A stretch of 64,000 bases of DNA from Mycobacterium paragordonae (GTDB lineage Bacteria; Actinomycetota; Actinomycetes; Mycobacteriales; Mycobacteriaceae): the NCBI RefSeq assembly GCF_003614435.1, contig NZ_CP025546.1, positions 4,898,001 to 4,962,000 of the forward strand. Reading direction: 5' to 3'. Of this stretch, positions 1 to 8,302 are shown piece after piece; the first letter of the stretch is position 1; every line of letters begins with the position of its first letter. The position numbers were made by a program, and so were the translations under genes. Below the pieces are notes generated by a model. The model had not been told where the DNA came from and did no database searches. It saw only the letters and a list, made by a program, of their open reading frames with translations.

Positions 1-319
1 CGGTGTCGAGCAGGGTGGCGCAGCAGATGGTGAAGGTAGGCACGTTGAGGATCAACGGCATCTCGTAGTTGAGGGATTCGACGTCGAACGCCTGCTGGTA
101 TTCGTAGTCCAACCCGAGGCCGCCGTACTCACGCGGGAAGCAGATGCCCGCGAATCCGCCTGCGTAGAGCCGCTTCTGCAATTCCCGTGCCCGCTGCCAT
201 GACTGCTCGGCATCGCGCGGCACGGCCGGCGGCGAGTCCGGGTCGATGCGGGGCATGTTCTCGGCCAGCCAGCTTTTCGCGCGGGCGGCGAATTCGGCGA
301 CGGTCTCGGTGGAACTCAT
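1..319 (-). CDS. Acyl-CoA dehydrogenase, N-terminal part (runs off the window)
   Basis: The first 106 residues are visible; the rest lies beyond base 1. The protein starts MSSTETVAEF and contains the helical acyl-CoA dehydrogenase N-terminal pattern, including FPREYGGLGLDY, which is typical of the FadE family. The family oxidises acyl-CoA to trans-2-enoyl-CoA using FAD. Its ATG overlaps the stop of the upstream acyl-CoA dehydrogenase by four bases (ATGA), so the two are probably co-translated and may form a hetero-oligomer, as paired FadE proteins of steroid breakdown do. The catalytic C-terminal half cannot be judged. Confidence 0.9.
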   Translation of the reverse strand, partial: MSSTETVAEFAARAKSWLAENMPRIDPDSPPAVPRDAEQSWQRARELQKRLYAGGFAGICFPREYGGLGLDYEYQQAFDVESLNYEMPLILNVPTFTICCATLLDT

Positions 320-1437
320 TTCACACCCGCCCGGTAGACCTTGAGGTTGTGCTCTTCTGGCGTGCCGAACATGGAGCGGTACAACGTGATTCGCCGCAGA
401 TAGAGGTGCAGGTCGTGCTCCCAGGTGACGCCGATGCCGCCGTGCATCTGCACGCATCGCTGCACGATCTCACCGCCCACTTCACCGACATAGGACTTGG
501 CGATACTCGCCGACAACCCGGCGTCCGGCGCCCGGGCCGCCACGTCGGCGACCGCCGCGGCCGTCGTCGCGCGGCACGCCTCCAGCCACAGTTTCATGTC
601 GGCGAACCCGTGTTTGAGCGCCTGGTACGACGCCAGAGGCCGGCCGAAGCTGTGCCGGTCCAGAGCCCACTGCACGGTGAAGTCGAACACGGTCTGCAAG
701 ATGCCGACCGACTCCGCGCATTGCAGCACTTGTGCGATCTGGGCCTGCCGGTCGATCAGGGCGGGGGTCTCGGCGGTGGTGCCGACCACCGCTGACGCGA
801 CCGCGCCGTCGAATTCCACCCGCGCATAGTGCTTGACCAGGTCTACCGACTGCACCGGGGTGATCCGCACACCTGGCGCGTCCGCCGGGACCAGGAACTG
901 GCGTACACCATCAGCACACCGCGCCACCACCAACAGCACCGCACTCTGCGCGCCGGCTTCCACCCGGTCCTTGACGCCGTCAATGCGGTACCCGGCCTCG
1001 ACGGCGGTCGCGGTGACCGCCGGCTCGTGGGGAGCCCATCCCCGTCGTGGCTCGGACACGGCCCATGACGCCACTGTCTCGCCCGAGATCAGCGAATCGA
1101 TCAACGCCGCGTGCGCGTCCCGTTCGGCGCAGTCCACCAAGGCGGCGAGCACGGTGCTGACCGGATACAGCGGTCCGGGGGCCACCGTTTTTCCCAGCAG
1201 TTCGGCGATCACGGCCAGGTCCGCGACCCCGTCCCCCGATACGCTGCCGCCGCCCAGTTCCTCGGGAACCAACAGGCCGGTCCAGCCGAGTTCGGCGGCT
1301 CGCCGCCACCACGCCGGATCCCACGAAGCGCCCGCGGCGTGCAGTTCCCGGACGTGACGCAGCGACGCTTCTTTGGACAGAAACGCTTGGCTGGTGGTGG
1401 TGAAGAGTATCTTTTCGGGAGAGTCGACAGCGGTCAT
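316..1437 (-). CDS. Acyl-CoA dehydrogenase (373 aa)
   Basis: A FadE-family flavoenzyme of normal length. It shows VPEELGGG near residue 60, DRHSFGRPL near 260, and MHGGIGVTWEHDLHLYLRR from about 331. The usual EGT catalytic-Glu motif near the C-terminus is absent; the end reads YRSMFGTPEEHN. This fits the smaller partner type found in two-subunit actinobacterial FadE complexes. It overlaps the next gene by four bases and is divergent from the Mce-associated genes. A weak copy of the window's recurrent operator lies in the divergent gap. Family assignment is firm; substrate is unknown. Confidence 0.9.
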   Translation of the reverse strand: MTAVDSPEKILFTTTSQAFLSKEASLRHVRELHAAGASWDPAWWRRAAELGWTGLLVPEELGGGSVSGDGVADLAVIAELLGKTVAPGPLYPVSTVLAALVDCAERDAHAALIDSLISGETVASWAVSEPRRGWAPHEPAVTATAVEAGYRIDGVKDRVEAGAQSAVLLVVARCADGVRQFLVPADAPGVRITPVQSVDLVKHYARVEFDGAVASAVVGTTAETPALIDRQAQIAQVLQCAESVGILQTVFDFTVQWALDRHSFGRPLASYQALKHGFADMKLWLEACRATTAAAVADVAARAPDAGLSASIAKSYVGEVGGEIVQRCVQMHGGIGVTWEHDLHLYLRRITLYRSMFGTPEEHNLKVYRAGVK

Positions 1438-1571
1438 GATGCCGACCGGACATTCCTCGGCATTCCTTCGCGGTCGCGAAGGAAGCTGGGGGAAATGATT
1501 GGGTGATTGATCATCCGCCTGATCGGTCCTCGTCGGAGTTCGCTGGCGACTCCGATGTTACCAATGGGCGA

Positions 1572-1590
1572 TACCGTAAGAGATACCGGA
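1572..1590. promoter_or_regulatory. Weak copy of the TACNGT-N7-ACNGTA operator
   Basis: The site reads TACCGT-AAGAGAT-ACCGGA, one base off the inverted-repeat consensus in the right arm. It lies 32 bp upstream of the ATG at 1622 and 135 bp upstream of the divergent acyl-CoA dehydrogenase start at 1437. It is the weakest member of the set and could be chance. Confidence 0.35.
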
Positions 1591-1612
1591 GTTCAGTCGA
1601 TAATGACGAGCG

Positions 1613-2464
1613 GTGGCCGTAATGGCTGAGAAAGACGACGACGCGGTGCCGTCGAAGGCCGACGTGCTGGCCCTGGCCGCGGAGGCCGAGGCGGAGGCCG
1701 CGGAGGCCGAAGCGCTGGCCGCCGCGGCGCGCGCCAAAGCCCGCGCCGCCCGGTTACGCCGTGAAGCACTCGCCGCGGCCGACGATGACGACGAGTACGA
1801 GTACGACGAGTCGGACGACTACGAAGACTACGACGAGGACGAGTCGGAGGAGTACGAGGACGACGCCGACGAATACGAAGAGTCCGAAGACTACGACGAG
1901 TCGGAGAACTACAGCGAGGTCGAACCCGAGGTAGCGGCGAAGCCGTCGCGGCGGGAACGCATGCGCGGGGCCGTGCGACTACCGGGTGCATCGATGATCG
2001 CCAAAGTGGTGGCGGTGCTGCTCATCCTGGGCTTCAGCGGCCTGAGCACCTACTTCATGTGGGAGCACCACGACGCCACCGAACGGGACCAGAAGGCAGC
2101 GGCTTTCATCGCCGGCGCCAAAAAAGGTGTGGTCAACATGACTTCGCTGGACTTCAAGAAGGCCAAGGAAGACGTTCAGCGGGTCATCGACAGCTCCACC
2201 GGTGAGTTCCGCGACGACTTCCAGCAGCGCGCAGCCGACTTCACCAAGGTGGTCGAACAGTCCAAGGTCGTCACCGAGGGAACGGTGAACGCGGCAGCGA
2301 TCGAATCCATGGACGGGCGCACCGCGCAGGTACTGGTGTCGGCGACCTCCCGCGTCACCAACTCCGCCGGCGCCAAGGACGAGCCCCGCGCCTGGCGTCT
2401 GCGGGTGACCGTGACCGAAGAGGACGGACAGTACAAGATGTCGAAAGTTGAGTTCGTGCCGTGA
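1613..2464 (+). CDS. Mce-associated-type membrane protein with acidic N-terminus (283 aa)
   Basis: The N-terminal third is Ala/Glu-rich (about residues 10-55), then extremely acidic and Tyr-rich (about 58-105, repeated DY/EY/DE). One membrane segment follows near residues 125-150 ([19 protein letters not shown]), then an extracytoplasmic NTF2-like domain of about 130 residues. That is the layout of Mce-associated (Mas/Omam) proteins, which stabilise Mce lipid importers. No mce or yrbE genes are in the window, so it would be an orphan member. The start may be GTG 1613 or ATG 1622 (MAEKDDDAV). It overlaps the next gene by four bases. Confidence 0.8.
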   Translation: MAVMAEKDDDAVPSKADVLALAAEAEAEAAEAEALAAAARAKARAARLRREALAAADDDDEYEYDESDDYEDYDEDESEEYEDDADEYEESEDYDESENYSEVEPEVAAKPSRRERMRGAVRLPGASMIAKVVAVLLILGFSGLSTYFMWEHHDATERDQKAAAFIAGAKKGVVNMTSLDFKKAKEDVQRVIDSSTGEFRDDFQQRAADFTKVVEQSKVVTEGTVNAAAIESMDGRTAQVLVSATSRVTNSAGAKDEPRAWRLRVTVTEEDGQYKMSKVEFVP

Positions 2465-3246
2465 GCGACGACAAGCGCGAAACGGACGCGACGAGTGACC
2501 CGGCCAACGACACCGAAACCGCGGTGATCGACACCGTCGGCGAGAAGCACGACGAAGAACTCGACAACTACTCCGACGACCACCCGGACAACTACGCCGA
2601 CGATTACGCCGACGACTACACCCACGATGAAGCCGTCTCGGACGACTTCGAAGACGAGCGCGAAGACGAACCCGAAGGCGAAACCGAGGTTGCGGCCGTC
2701 GAGGAAACCCGGCCTGCCGAGCCCAAGCGCAACTGGCGGCGCGATATCTGGAGCCGCAAGATCACCGTCAAGCCCATCCCGGTGATCCTGATCGTGCTGG
2801 TGCTGATCTCCGGTGGCGTGACGGCGTGGCTGTACGCCCACTATCACCGGGCGGATCAGCGGACCAGTCCGAGCGTGGGTCGCGCGGCCGTCAATGCGGC
2901 CTCGGACGGGACGGTCGCGTTGCTGTCCTACTCTCCGGACACCCTCGACAAGGACTTCGCCGCCGCCCGCTCGCACCTGACCGGTGACTTCCTGTCCTAC
3001 TACGACCAGTTCACCCAGCAGATCGTCGCACCCGCGGCCAAGCAGAAGTCGCTGAAAACCTCGGCGCACGTCATGCGCGCCGCGGTGCAGGAGTTACACC
3101 CCGACTCCGCGGTGGTGCTGGTGTTCGTGGACCAGAGCACCACCAGCAAGGACAACCCCGAACCGTCGATGGCGGCCAGCAGCGCGCTGGTCAACCTGGC
3201 CCTGGTGGACGGTAAGTGGCTGATCACCAAGTTCACACCGGTCTAG
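2461..3246 (+). CDS. Mce-associated-type membrane protein with acidic repeats (261 aa)
   Basis: This is a paralogue of the preceding gene, translated from a GTG that overlaps its stop. The N-terminus is acidic with DNY/DDY repeats (residues about 38-55: [17 protein letters not shown]). A single membrane segment lies near residues 102-122 ([19 protein letters not shown]). The C-terminal domain contains [20 protein letters not shown] and ends [13 protein letters not shown], both typical of Mce-associated proteins. The pair probably works together at the membrane. Loss or presence of Mce partners cannot be judged from this window. Confidence 0.85.
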   Translation: MSDDKRETDATSDPANDTETAVIDTVGEKHDEELDNYSDDHPDNYADDYADDYTHDEAVSDDFEDEREDEPEGETEVAAVEETRPAEPKRNWRRDIWSRKITVKPIPVILIVLVLISGGVTAWLYAHYHRADQRTSPSVGRAAVNAASDGTVALLSYSPDTLDKDFAAARSHLTGDFLSYYDQFTQQIVAPAAKQKSLKTSAHVMRAAVQELHPDSAVVLVFVDQSTTSKDNPEPSMAASSALVNLALVDGKWLITKFTPV

Positions 3247-3283
3247 GCAGGCGCGGGTTCAGGCCGGCCCCTCCACGTCGCCG

Positions 3284-3335
3284 AGCGTGAACTGAGGGCG
3301 GGAAACAGCGCCGAAACTCGCCCTGTGTTTACGCT
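3284..3335. terminator. Imperfect 17-bp inverted repeat between convergent genes
   Basis: The left arm at 3284-3300 (AGCGTGAACTGAGGGCG) pairs with the right arm at 3319-3335 at 14 of 17 positions, with an 18-base loop. It lies between the stop at 3246 and the convergent stop at 3349, where a bidirectional terminator is expected. There is no U-tract. Similar palindromes are scattered in mycobacterial intergenic DNA, so it may be a dispersed repeat used as a terminator. Confidence 0.4.
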
Positions 3336-3348
3336 GGGTGCGCTGCGG

Positions 3349-4302
3349 TCAGACAGCGAATGCGCGCCGCAGCGTCTGGGCGTGCAGCGCCCGGTTCTCC
3401 TGCGAGACAACCCAATCGGGCACCACGGAGTCGAAGCCGTGGAACGTGGCGGCGATGACGTGCAGGCTGGCCGGGACGTAGGCGTGCAGCAACCGGTTGG
3501 CGTAGTCGATGGCCTCGTCGCGGCACGGGTCGACGTCGGAGCAGCTGACGAACGCCGGCGGGAGCCCTTCCAGGTTCGCGCGGTGCGCGGGTACCAGTTG
3601 CCCGGTGGCGTGCTCCAGGTAGTGCCCCCACGCCCGGCTGACCGCCGGACCGTTGAGCCCCGGCGTGCGCTGAAACTCCCGCCGCGAGGGCGTCGCGTCG
3701 GAGTCGAGCATGGGCTGGTGCAGGATCTGGACCGCGATCCGCGGCCCCTCCGCGTCGAACACGCGCTGGGCCACGCCGGCCACCAGCCCGCCGCCGGCGT
3801 CGCGGCCCATCACGGCCAGCCGACCGGCGTCGACATTCAGTTCGGACGCGTGCTCGACGGCGTACCACAGGGCCGCCTCGACATCGTCGAGCGCGGCCGG
3901 GCACGGGTTCTCGGGAGCGAGTCGGTAATCGACGGACACCAGCAGGCAGTCGGCGTCGCGCGCCAACTCCACGCAGTGCGCATGGTCGGTGTCCAGGTTG
4001 CCGGTGACGAAGGCGCCCCCGTGGGCGTAGATCAGCAACGGCACGCCCGTTCCGGTGGCACCCCGGTACAGCCGTAGCTTGAGTTCGCCGCCGTCCGGCC
4101 CGGGGATCGAGAGTGACTCAACGGTGACTCCGGTGGTGTCGACCGCGGCGGCCCGCTGCGCGGCGGCCCGGTCGGCACGGTCCCGCTCGGCGGCCAGCGT
4201 GTCGGAGCTGAACTCGACCATTTCCAGGGCCGAGGCGGCATCCCTGAGCTCAGGATCGATACGGCCCAGGCCCTGCGGCCGGGTGAGATTCGTTTGTGTC
4301 AT
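3349..4302 (-). CDS. Lipase/esterase-like alpha/beta hydrolase with Asp in place of the nucleophile Ser
   Basis: A 317-residue protein of the hormone-sensitive-lipase (Lip/Est) family. The oxyanion motif HGGAF is at 94-98, the acid motif DPCRDE has Asp258, and the HGF motif has His288. The nucleophile elbow, normally GDSAGG, reads GRDAGGG at 166-172, so Asp168 stands where the catalytic Ser should be. As read, the protein cannot form the normal acyl-enzyme. It may be a binding protein, a pseudoenzyme, or use another chemistry. It is the last gene of a minus-strand operon after the two amidohydrolases (42-base gap). Confidence 0.85.
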   Translation of the reverse strand: MTQTNLTRPQGLGRIDPELRDAASALEMVEFSSDTLAAERDRADRAAAQRAAAVDTTGVTVESLSIPGPDGGELKLRLYRGATGTGVPLLIYAHGGAFVTGNLDTDHAHCVELARDADCLLVSVDYRLAPENPCPAALDDVEAALWYAVEHASELNVDAGRLAVMGRDAGGGLVAGVAQRVFDAEGPRIAVQILHQPMLDSDATPSRREFQRTPGLNGPAVSRAWGHYLEHATGQLVPAHRANLEGLPPAFVSCSDVDPCRDEAIDYANRLLHAYVPASLHVIAATFHGFDSVVPDWVVSQENRALHAQTLRRAFAV

Positions 4303-4344
4303 GCCCTCTGATCTTCCGGCTCGACCTGGAACGGACTTGTACGG

Positions 4345-5523
4345 CTAATCGAGAACCGTACCGCCGCCCGCGCGCTCGCCGGGCAGGGCCTTGACGGTCG
4401 CGGGCAGACCGTAGAGAGCGGTCGCGTTGCCGCGCATGATCCGCTCCCGCTGCTCGCGCGGAAACCGGTTGATCGCATACGTCGGGGAGTCGTAGCTCCA
4501 GTGCGGGTAGTCCGTCGAGAACATCAGGTTGTCGCCCAGGTCCAGCATTTCCAGATACTCGCGGAACTGCACGGTGTCGGCGTCCTCGAGGGGCTGGGTG
4601 GTGAACCGCACGTGCTCGCGCACATACTCCGAAGGGCGCCGCCGCACGTGCGGCAGGTCGCCGCGGCGAGCCTCCCAGATCCGGTCCATGCGGGTCATCA
4701 CCGGCATGGCCCAGGTGAAGCCGCCCTCGATGAACACCACCCGCAGATCGGGATGGCGGTCGAACGCACCGTCGAAGACCAGGCTCATCAGATGAGAGAC
4801 GTAGAGCAGCGGCCAGGAGGCGAAGAAGTCGTGCCAGTGCGCTGGGTTGCCGACCGGATAGAGCGGAATCAGCTCGAACGGTGTCTGCCCCATCAGATGG
4901 GTGGCCACCGGCAGGCCGTTGCGCGCCGCCGCCGCGTACAGCGGGTCGAAATGCGGGTTGCCGAACGGTATTCCGCGGGTCTGCGGCGTCATCAGCACCT
5001 GGTGCATGTGGGGATGGCCGGCCCACCGTTCGACCTCGCGCGCCGCCTGTTCGGGCGTCTGCGCGCTGACACTGATCGATCCACGCCAGCGGCCGTGCCA
5101 GTTGTGCTTGTCCAGCCACACGTCGGCGAGCCAGTCGTTGTAGGTCGACTTCAGCACGTGCTCGGCCTGCGGCAACTGCGCGTCGCACATCGGTTCCAGC
5201 GAGGCGATGCTGACGCCGGCGTCGACCAGCAACTGCTTGGCGGCGTAGTCGGGGTCGCTGCCGGCGAATCCACCGTTCGGCGGGGCGGCGTCCAATCGCA
5301 ACGACATCGTCTTGTACGAGTCCGGGGTGTCATAGAAGTGCGGCACCGGCGTCACCGCGTTCCCGGTCGGCCAGATCTTGTCCACCCACTCGGCCGGGGC
5401 GTAAGACTTGAGCACGTCGGCGGAGACGGGCAGTGGGTGCACGTCGGTGTCGACGACGGTGACCGCGACATCCTGCGCTGTGTTTATCTCGGGGTCCGAC
5501 TCGGACCGTTCCACGATCGTCAT
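4345..5523 (-). CDS. Amidohydrolase family protein (PF04909-like), 392 aa
   Basis: A TIM-barrel metal-dependent hydrolase. The N-terminal metal motif is D25-T-D27-V-H29, a barrel His lies in ATHLMGQ, and the C-terminal STDYPHW motif carries the conserved Asp (about 338). The family includes decarboxylases and C-C or C-N hydrolases acting on ring-derived acids. It is a paralogue of the gene immediately upstream, whose stop overlaps its ATG by four bases. This copy keeps the expected metal ligands and is probably the active member of the pair. Substrate unknown. Confidence 0.88.
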   Translation of the reverse strand: MTIVERSESDPEINTAQDVAVTVVDTDVHPLPVSADVLKSYAPAEWVDKIWPTGNAVTPVPHFYDTPDSYKTMSLRLDAAPPNGGFAGSDPDYAAKQLLVDAGVSIASLEPMCDAQLPQAEHVLKSTYNDWLADVWLDKHNWHGRWRGSISVSAQTPEQAAREVERWAGHPHMHQVLMTPQTRGIPFGNPHFDPLYAAAARNGLPVATHLMGQTPFELIPLYPVGNPAHWHDFFASWPLLYVSHLMSLVFDGAFDRHPDLRVVFIEGGFTWAMPVMTRMDRIWEARRGDLPHVRRRPSEYVREHVRFTTQPLEDADTVQFREYLEMLDLGDNLMFSTDYPHWSYDSPTYAINRFPREQRERIMRGNATALYGLPATVKALPGERAGGGTVLD

Positions 5524-6581
5524 AGCGTGCTTCCTTCACTCACCGTCAACCCGTACAGCTCACTTGCGTTGCGCCACAGCACTTTCTGTTGTTGCTCGGC
5601 ACTCAGTCCCGCGGCCGTGCGCTCGGCCCCCGTCGTCGACCAGTGCGGGTAGCCCGACCCGTACATCACCAGATCGGCCTTGCCGGAGAAGTCCATCCAT
5701 CGGGCCGCATGCACGGTCTCGGGCGGTCCGTCCAGCGCCGAGGAGCAGAACCGGACATGGCCCGGCAGGTATTCGCTCGGATAGCGGTCCACCCACGGGG
5801 TCTGGTCGCGCATCGACAGCCAGAAGGTGTCCAGCCGCCACATCAGCGGGGTCAGGATGTCGTAGCCGCCGTCGGCGAACACGAACTTCAGTCCCGGATG
5901 CCGTCCGAACACGCCCTCGACGATCAACGTGGCCAGGTGCACGAAGTAGTTGAGCGGCATGAAGGACGCATAGCCCGGATAGGTGTGCGCGTGCCCGGCG
6001 AACGTCGGTGGATGGTCGACGCCGTTGCCGCCGTTGATGTGTACCGCCACCGGCAGCCCGTGCGCGGCCGCGGCTTCCCAGATGGGTTCGAACATCGGCT
6101 TGCCGAACGGTTCGCGCGACTGCATCGGCACGCCGACCTGCACCAGCTTGGGATGGCCGGCCAGACGCTCGATCTCGGCGACCGCGCCCTTCGGGTCTTC
6201 GGGGTTGACCCTGATGGTGCCCCGGAAGCGGTCGCTGGTGTCGGGTTCGAGCCACCGGTCCAACAGCCAGTCGTTGACCGCACCGCAGATGCGGCTGTTC
6301 AACAGGTAGTCGGCGATATTGCCCCGGGTCAGCGGGTTCAGGATGGCGTAGCGAGCTCGCGAATCTGGCGGGCCCTCGTCGAACAGGTGCCGGCTGACGG
6401 TGTCCGGGTCTGATCCCGGATACCCGTCGCCGTAGAGGTCGGCCCGGTAATCGCCGCCCGGCGCCTGATACCACTGCTGTTCGACGTCGGGGATCGACCG
6501 CAGCTGGTGGGCGGCCGGGAGATACCGCCGGATCTCGGCGTTGTAGCGGAAATGCGGCTGCACATTCGTGTCGATAATCAT
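5520..6581 (-). CDS. Amidohydrolase-like protein lacking key metal ligands (353 aa)
   Basis: It aligns along its length with the neighbouring amidohydrolase (for example YPHWS and NASELYGL near the C-terminus). The N-terminal motif D-x-D-x-H is D4-T-N6-V-Q8, and the C-terminal Asp of SDYPHW is Gly310 (GSGYPHW). Three catalytic or metal-binding positions are therefore changed while the fold looks intact. It overlaps both neighbours by four bases, so it is made together with the active paralogue and may be a structural partner in a hetero-oligomer. Confidence 0.85.
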   Translation of the reverse strand: MIIDTNVQPHFRYNAEIRRYLPAAHQLRSIPDVEQQWYQAPGGDYRADLYGDGYPGSDPDTVSRHLFDEGPPDSRARYAILNPLTRGNIADYLLNSRICGAVNDWLLDRWLEPDTSDRFRGTIRVNPEDPKGAVAEIERLAGHPKLVQVGVPMQSREPFGKPMFEPIWEAAAAHGLPVAVHINGGNGVDHPPTFAGHAHTYPGYASFMPLNYFVHLATLIVEGVFGRHPGLKFVFADGGYDILTPLMWRLDTFWLSMRDQTPWVDRYPSEYLPGHVRFCSSALDGPPETVHAARWMDFSGKADLVMYGSGYPHWSTTGAERTAAGLSAEQQQKVLWRNASELYGLTVSEGSTL

Positions 6582-6946
6582 GCGGTCACGAACACTTCCC
6601 CGTCGGTGACGTCCACCTGGTAAGTACGGACCCGCCGGGACGGGTCGGCCACATTACGCCCGGTGGTGATGTCGAATTCCCAATTGTGCCAGGGGCATCG
6701 GACGATCTGACCGTCACGCACTCGGCGCACCCCGTCGGGCCGGTCGGGCGCCGGTTCGTTGGTGCCACCCAGCAGGCCCAGGCACAGCGGCGCGCCCTCG
6801 TGCGAGCAGTAGTTCACGATCGCGTACAGCGAACCACGCACGTTGTACACGCCCACGCCGAATTTCCCGATGTCGACCAGTTTCATCGCCCCGGGCGGCA
6901 GTTCGTCGAGGGAGCACACGAATCGGCGTTGCGGCACCCGGATCAC
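6578..6946 (-). CDS. Small Rieske [2Fe-2S] protein
   Basis: A 122-residue Rieske domain. The cluster ligands are Cys47 and His49 in CSHEG and Cys84 and His87 in CPWHNW. Its size fits a stand-alone Rieske ferredoxin or small subunit that passes electrons to an oxygenase. It is the first gene of the minus-strand operon with two amidohydrolases and the lipase-like protein, and is divergent from a P450 gene, a possible electron acceptor. The start ATG is 120 bases from the P450 start, with an inverted repeat between them. Confidence 0.9.
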   Translation of the reverse strand: MIRVPQRRFVCSLDELPPGAMKLVDIGKFGVGVYNVRGSLYAIVNYCSHEGAPLCLGLLGGTNEPAPDRPDGVRRVRDGQIVRCPWHNWEFDITTGRNVADPSRRVRTYQVDVTDGEVFVTA

Positions 6947-6983
6947 CGCCTTCCGCCCGGTCGGTCAACCAACCGTTGTCTAG

Positions 6984-7009
6984 GTTGCTATTTATACTAT
7001 GATAGCGAC
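6984..7009. promoter_or_regulatory. Inverted repeat in divergent promoter, Rieske operon / P450
   Basis: The arms GTTGCTAT (6984-6991) and ATAGCGAC (7002-7009) match at 7 of 8 positions with a 10-base AT-rich spacer. Placement between two divergent operons suggests an operator that controls both. It does not fit the TACNGT-N7-ACNGTA consensus, so another regulator probably binds it. Confidence 0.5.
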
Positions 7010-7066
7010 ATTCCACTGTCCTGCCCGCGTGCACGGGCAAACTCGGTTGCTCAGGGAGGAGCGCTG

Positions 7067-8302
7067 ATGACGCTCAGCACCGATCAAGAGGGTGCGCCCG
7101 TCGCGCTCGACTTCACGGGTGAGAACAGTCCGTATCCGTTCTTCGAGCACATGCGCCACACCGACCCGGTGTGGCATGGAGGGCTCTCGGATCAGGAGCA
7201 GATGCCCGACGAACTCAAACCGAGCGACGAATGGACGTTGTTCGGCTACGACGACGTCTTCCAGGCTTTCCGGGACGACCGGACGTTCACCTCGGAGAAG
7301 TACGACAACACCATCGGGCTGGTGATGGGCCACACCATCCTGGCAATGGGCGGCAAGGAGCACCACGACCACCGCAACCTGGTGGCGAAGGCCTTCCGGG
7401 CCACCGCGCTCGAGCGGTGGGAGCCGTCGGTGATCGGACCGGTGTGCGACCAACTGATCGACGAGATCAAAGACCAGGGCGAGGCCGACCTGGTGAAGGC
7501 GGTGACCTTCGAGTTCCCCACCCGGATCATCTCCTCGCTGCTCGGATTGCCGCCCGAAGATCTCGACATGTTCCGCCGGCTGTCGCTGGACCTCATTTCC
7601 ATCCCGACCGACATCATGGCCGGGCTGACCGCCGCGGCAGAACTACACGGCTACTTCCTGAACCAGGTCGAACAGCGTCGCCGCAAGCCCACCAACGACA
7701 TCATCGGCGACCTGGTGGCCGCCGAGATCGACGGCGAGAAGTTGACCGACGAGGCCATCATCGCGTTCCTGCGCCTGCTGCTGCCGGCCGGCCTGGAAAC
7801 CACCTATCGCTCGTCGGGAAACCTGCTGTACGCGTTGCTGACTCACCCCGAGCAGCTGGAGATGGTGTACCGGGACCGCTCCTTGATCCCGCTGGCGATG
7901 GAAGAGGGCCTGCGCTACGAAACCCCGCTCACCATGGTCATGCGCACCACCACGAAGGAAATCGAGTTCGGCGGCAAGACGATTCCGGCCGACGCACAGA
8001 TCGACATGTGCATGGGCTCGGCCAACCGCGACGAGGCCCGCTGGACCGACCCGAACACCTTCGACATCCGCCGTCCGCGGCAGGCTCACATCGCATTCGC
8101 CGGCGGCATTCACATGTGCCTGGGTATGCACCTGGCCCGACTGGAGACGCGGGTGATGCTCAACAGCCTGTTCGACAGGGTCAAAGATCTCAGGTTCGTC
8201 CCCGACGACGGCACCGGCGTCGAATCCAAGATCGTCGGACTGGTGTTCCGCTCCCCCAACAAGCTTCCGGTCACCTTCAGCCCCTCGAACAGTCGAGCAT
8301 GA
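7067..8302 (+). CDS. Cytochrome P450 (411 aa)
   Basis: A heme monooxygenase. The heme-ligand motif FAGGIHMCLG has Cys351, the I-helix shows PAGLETT, and the K-helix ExxR is EEGLRYE. The reading frame is open further upstream, but the ATG at 7067 has a strong ribosome site (GGGAGGA, 7054-7060) and gives the normal family length. The alcohol dehydrogenase gene follows with a four-base overlap, which suggests hydroxylation then oxidation of the same alcohol. The divergent gene encodes a Rieske protein. Substrate unknown. Confidence 0.93.
   Translation: MTLSTDQEGAPVALDFTGENSPYPFFEHMRHTDPVWHGGLSDQEQMPDELKPSDEWTLFGYDDVFQAFRDDRTFTSEKYDNTIGLVMGHTILAMGGKEHHDHRNLVAKAFRATALERWEPSVIGPVCDQLIDEIKDQGEADLVKAVTFEFPTRIISSLLGLPPEDLDMFRRLSLDLISIPTDIMAGLTAAAELHGYFLNQVEQRRRKPTNDIIGDLVAAEIDGEKLTDEAIIAFLRLLLPAGLETTYRSSGNLLYALLTHPEQLEMVYRDRSLIPLAMEEGLRYETPLTMVMRTTTKEIEFGGKTIPADAQIDMCMGSANRDEARWTDPNTFDIRRPRQAHIAFAGGIHMCLGMHLARLETRVMLNSLFDRVKDLRFVPDDGTGVESKIVGLVFRSPNKLPVTFSPSNSRA

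Noticed and set aside
4339..4361. Inverted repeat GTACGG-N11-CCGTAC
   Set aside because: The right arm lies within the coding end of the amidohydrolase and the spacing does not match the 19-bp operator. Probably chance, or at most a weak hairpin.
7171..8298. An open frame that would extend the alcohol dehydrogenase N-terminus by about 376 residues
   Set aside because: It overlaps the P450 in another frame and is Arg/Pro-rich. The true start at 8299 overlaps the P450 stop and gives the normal family N-terminus.
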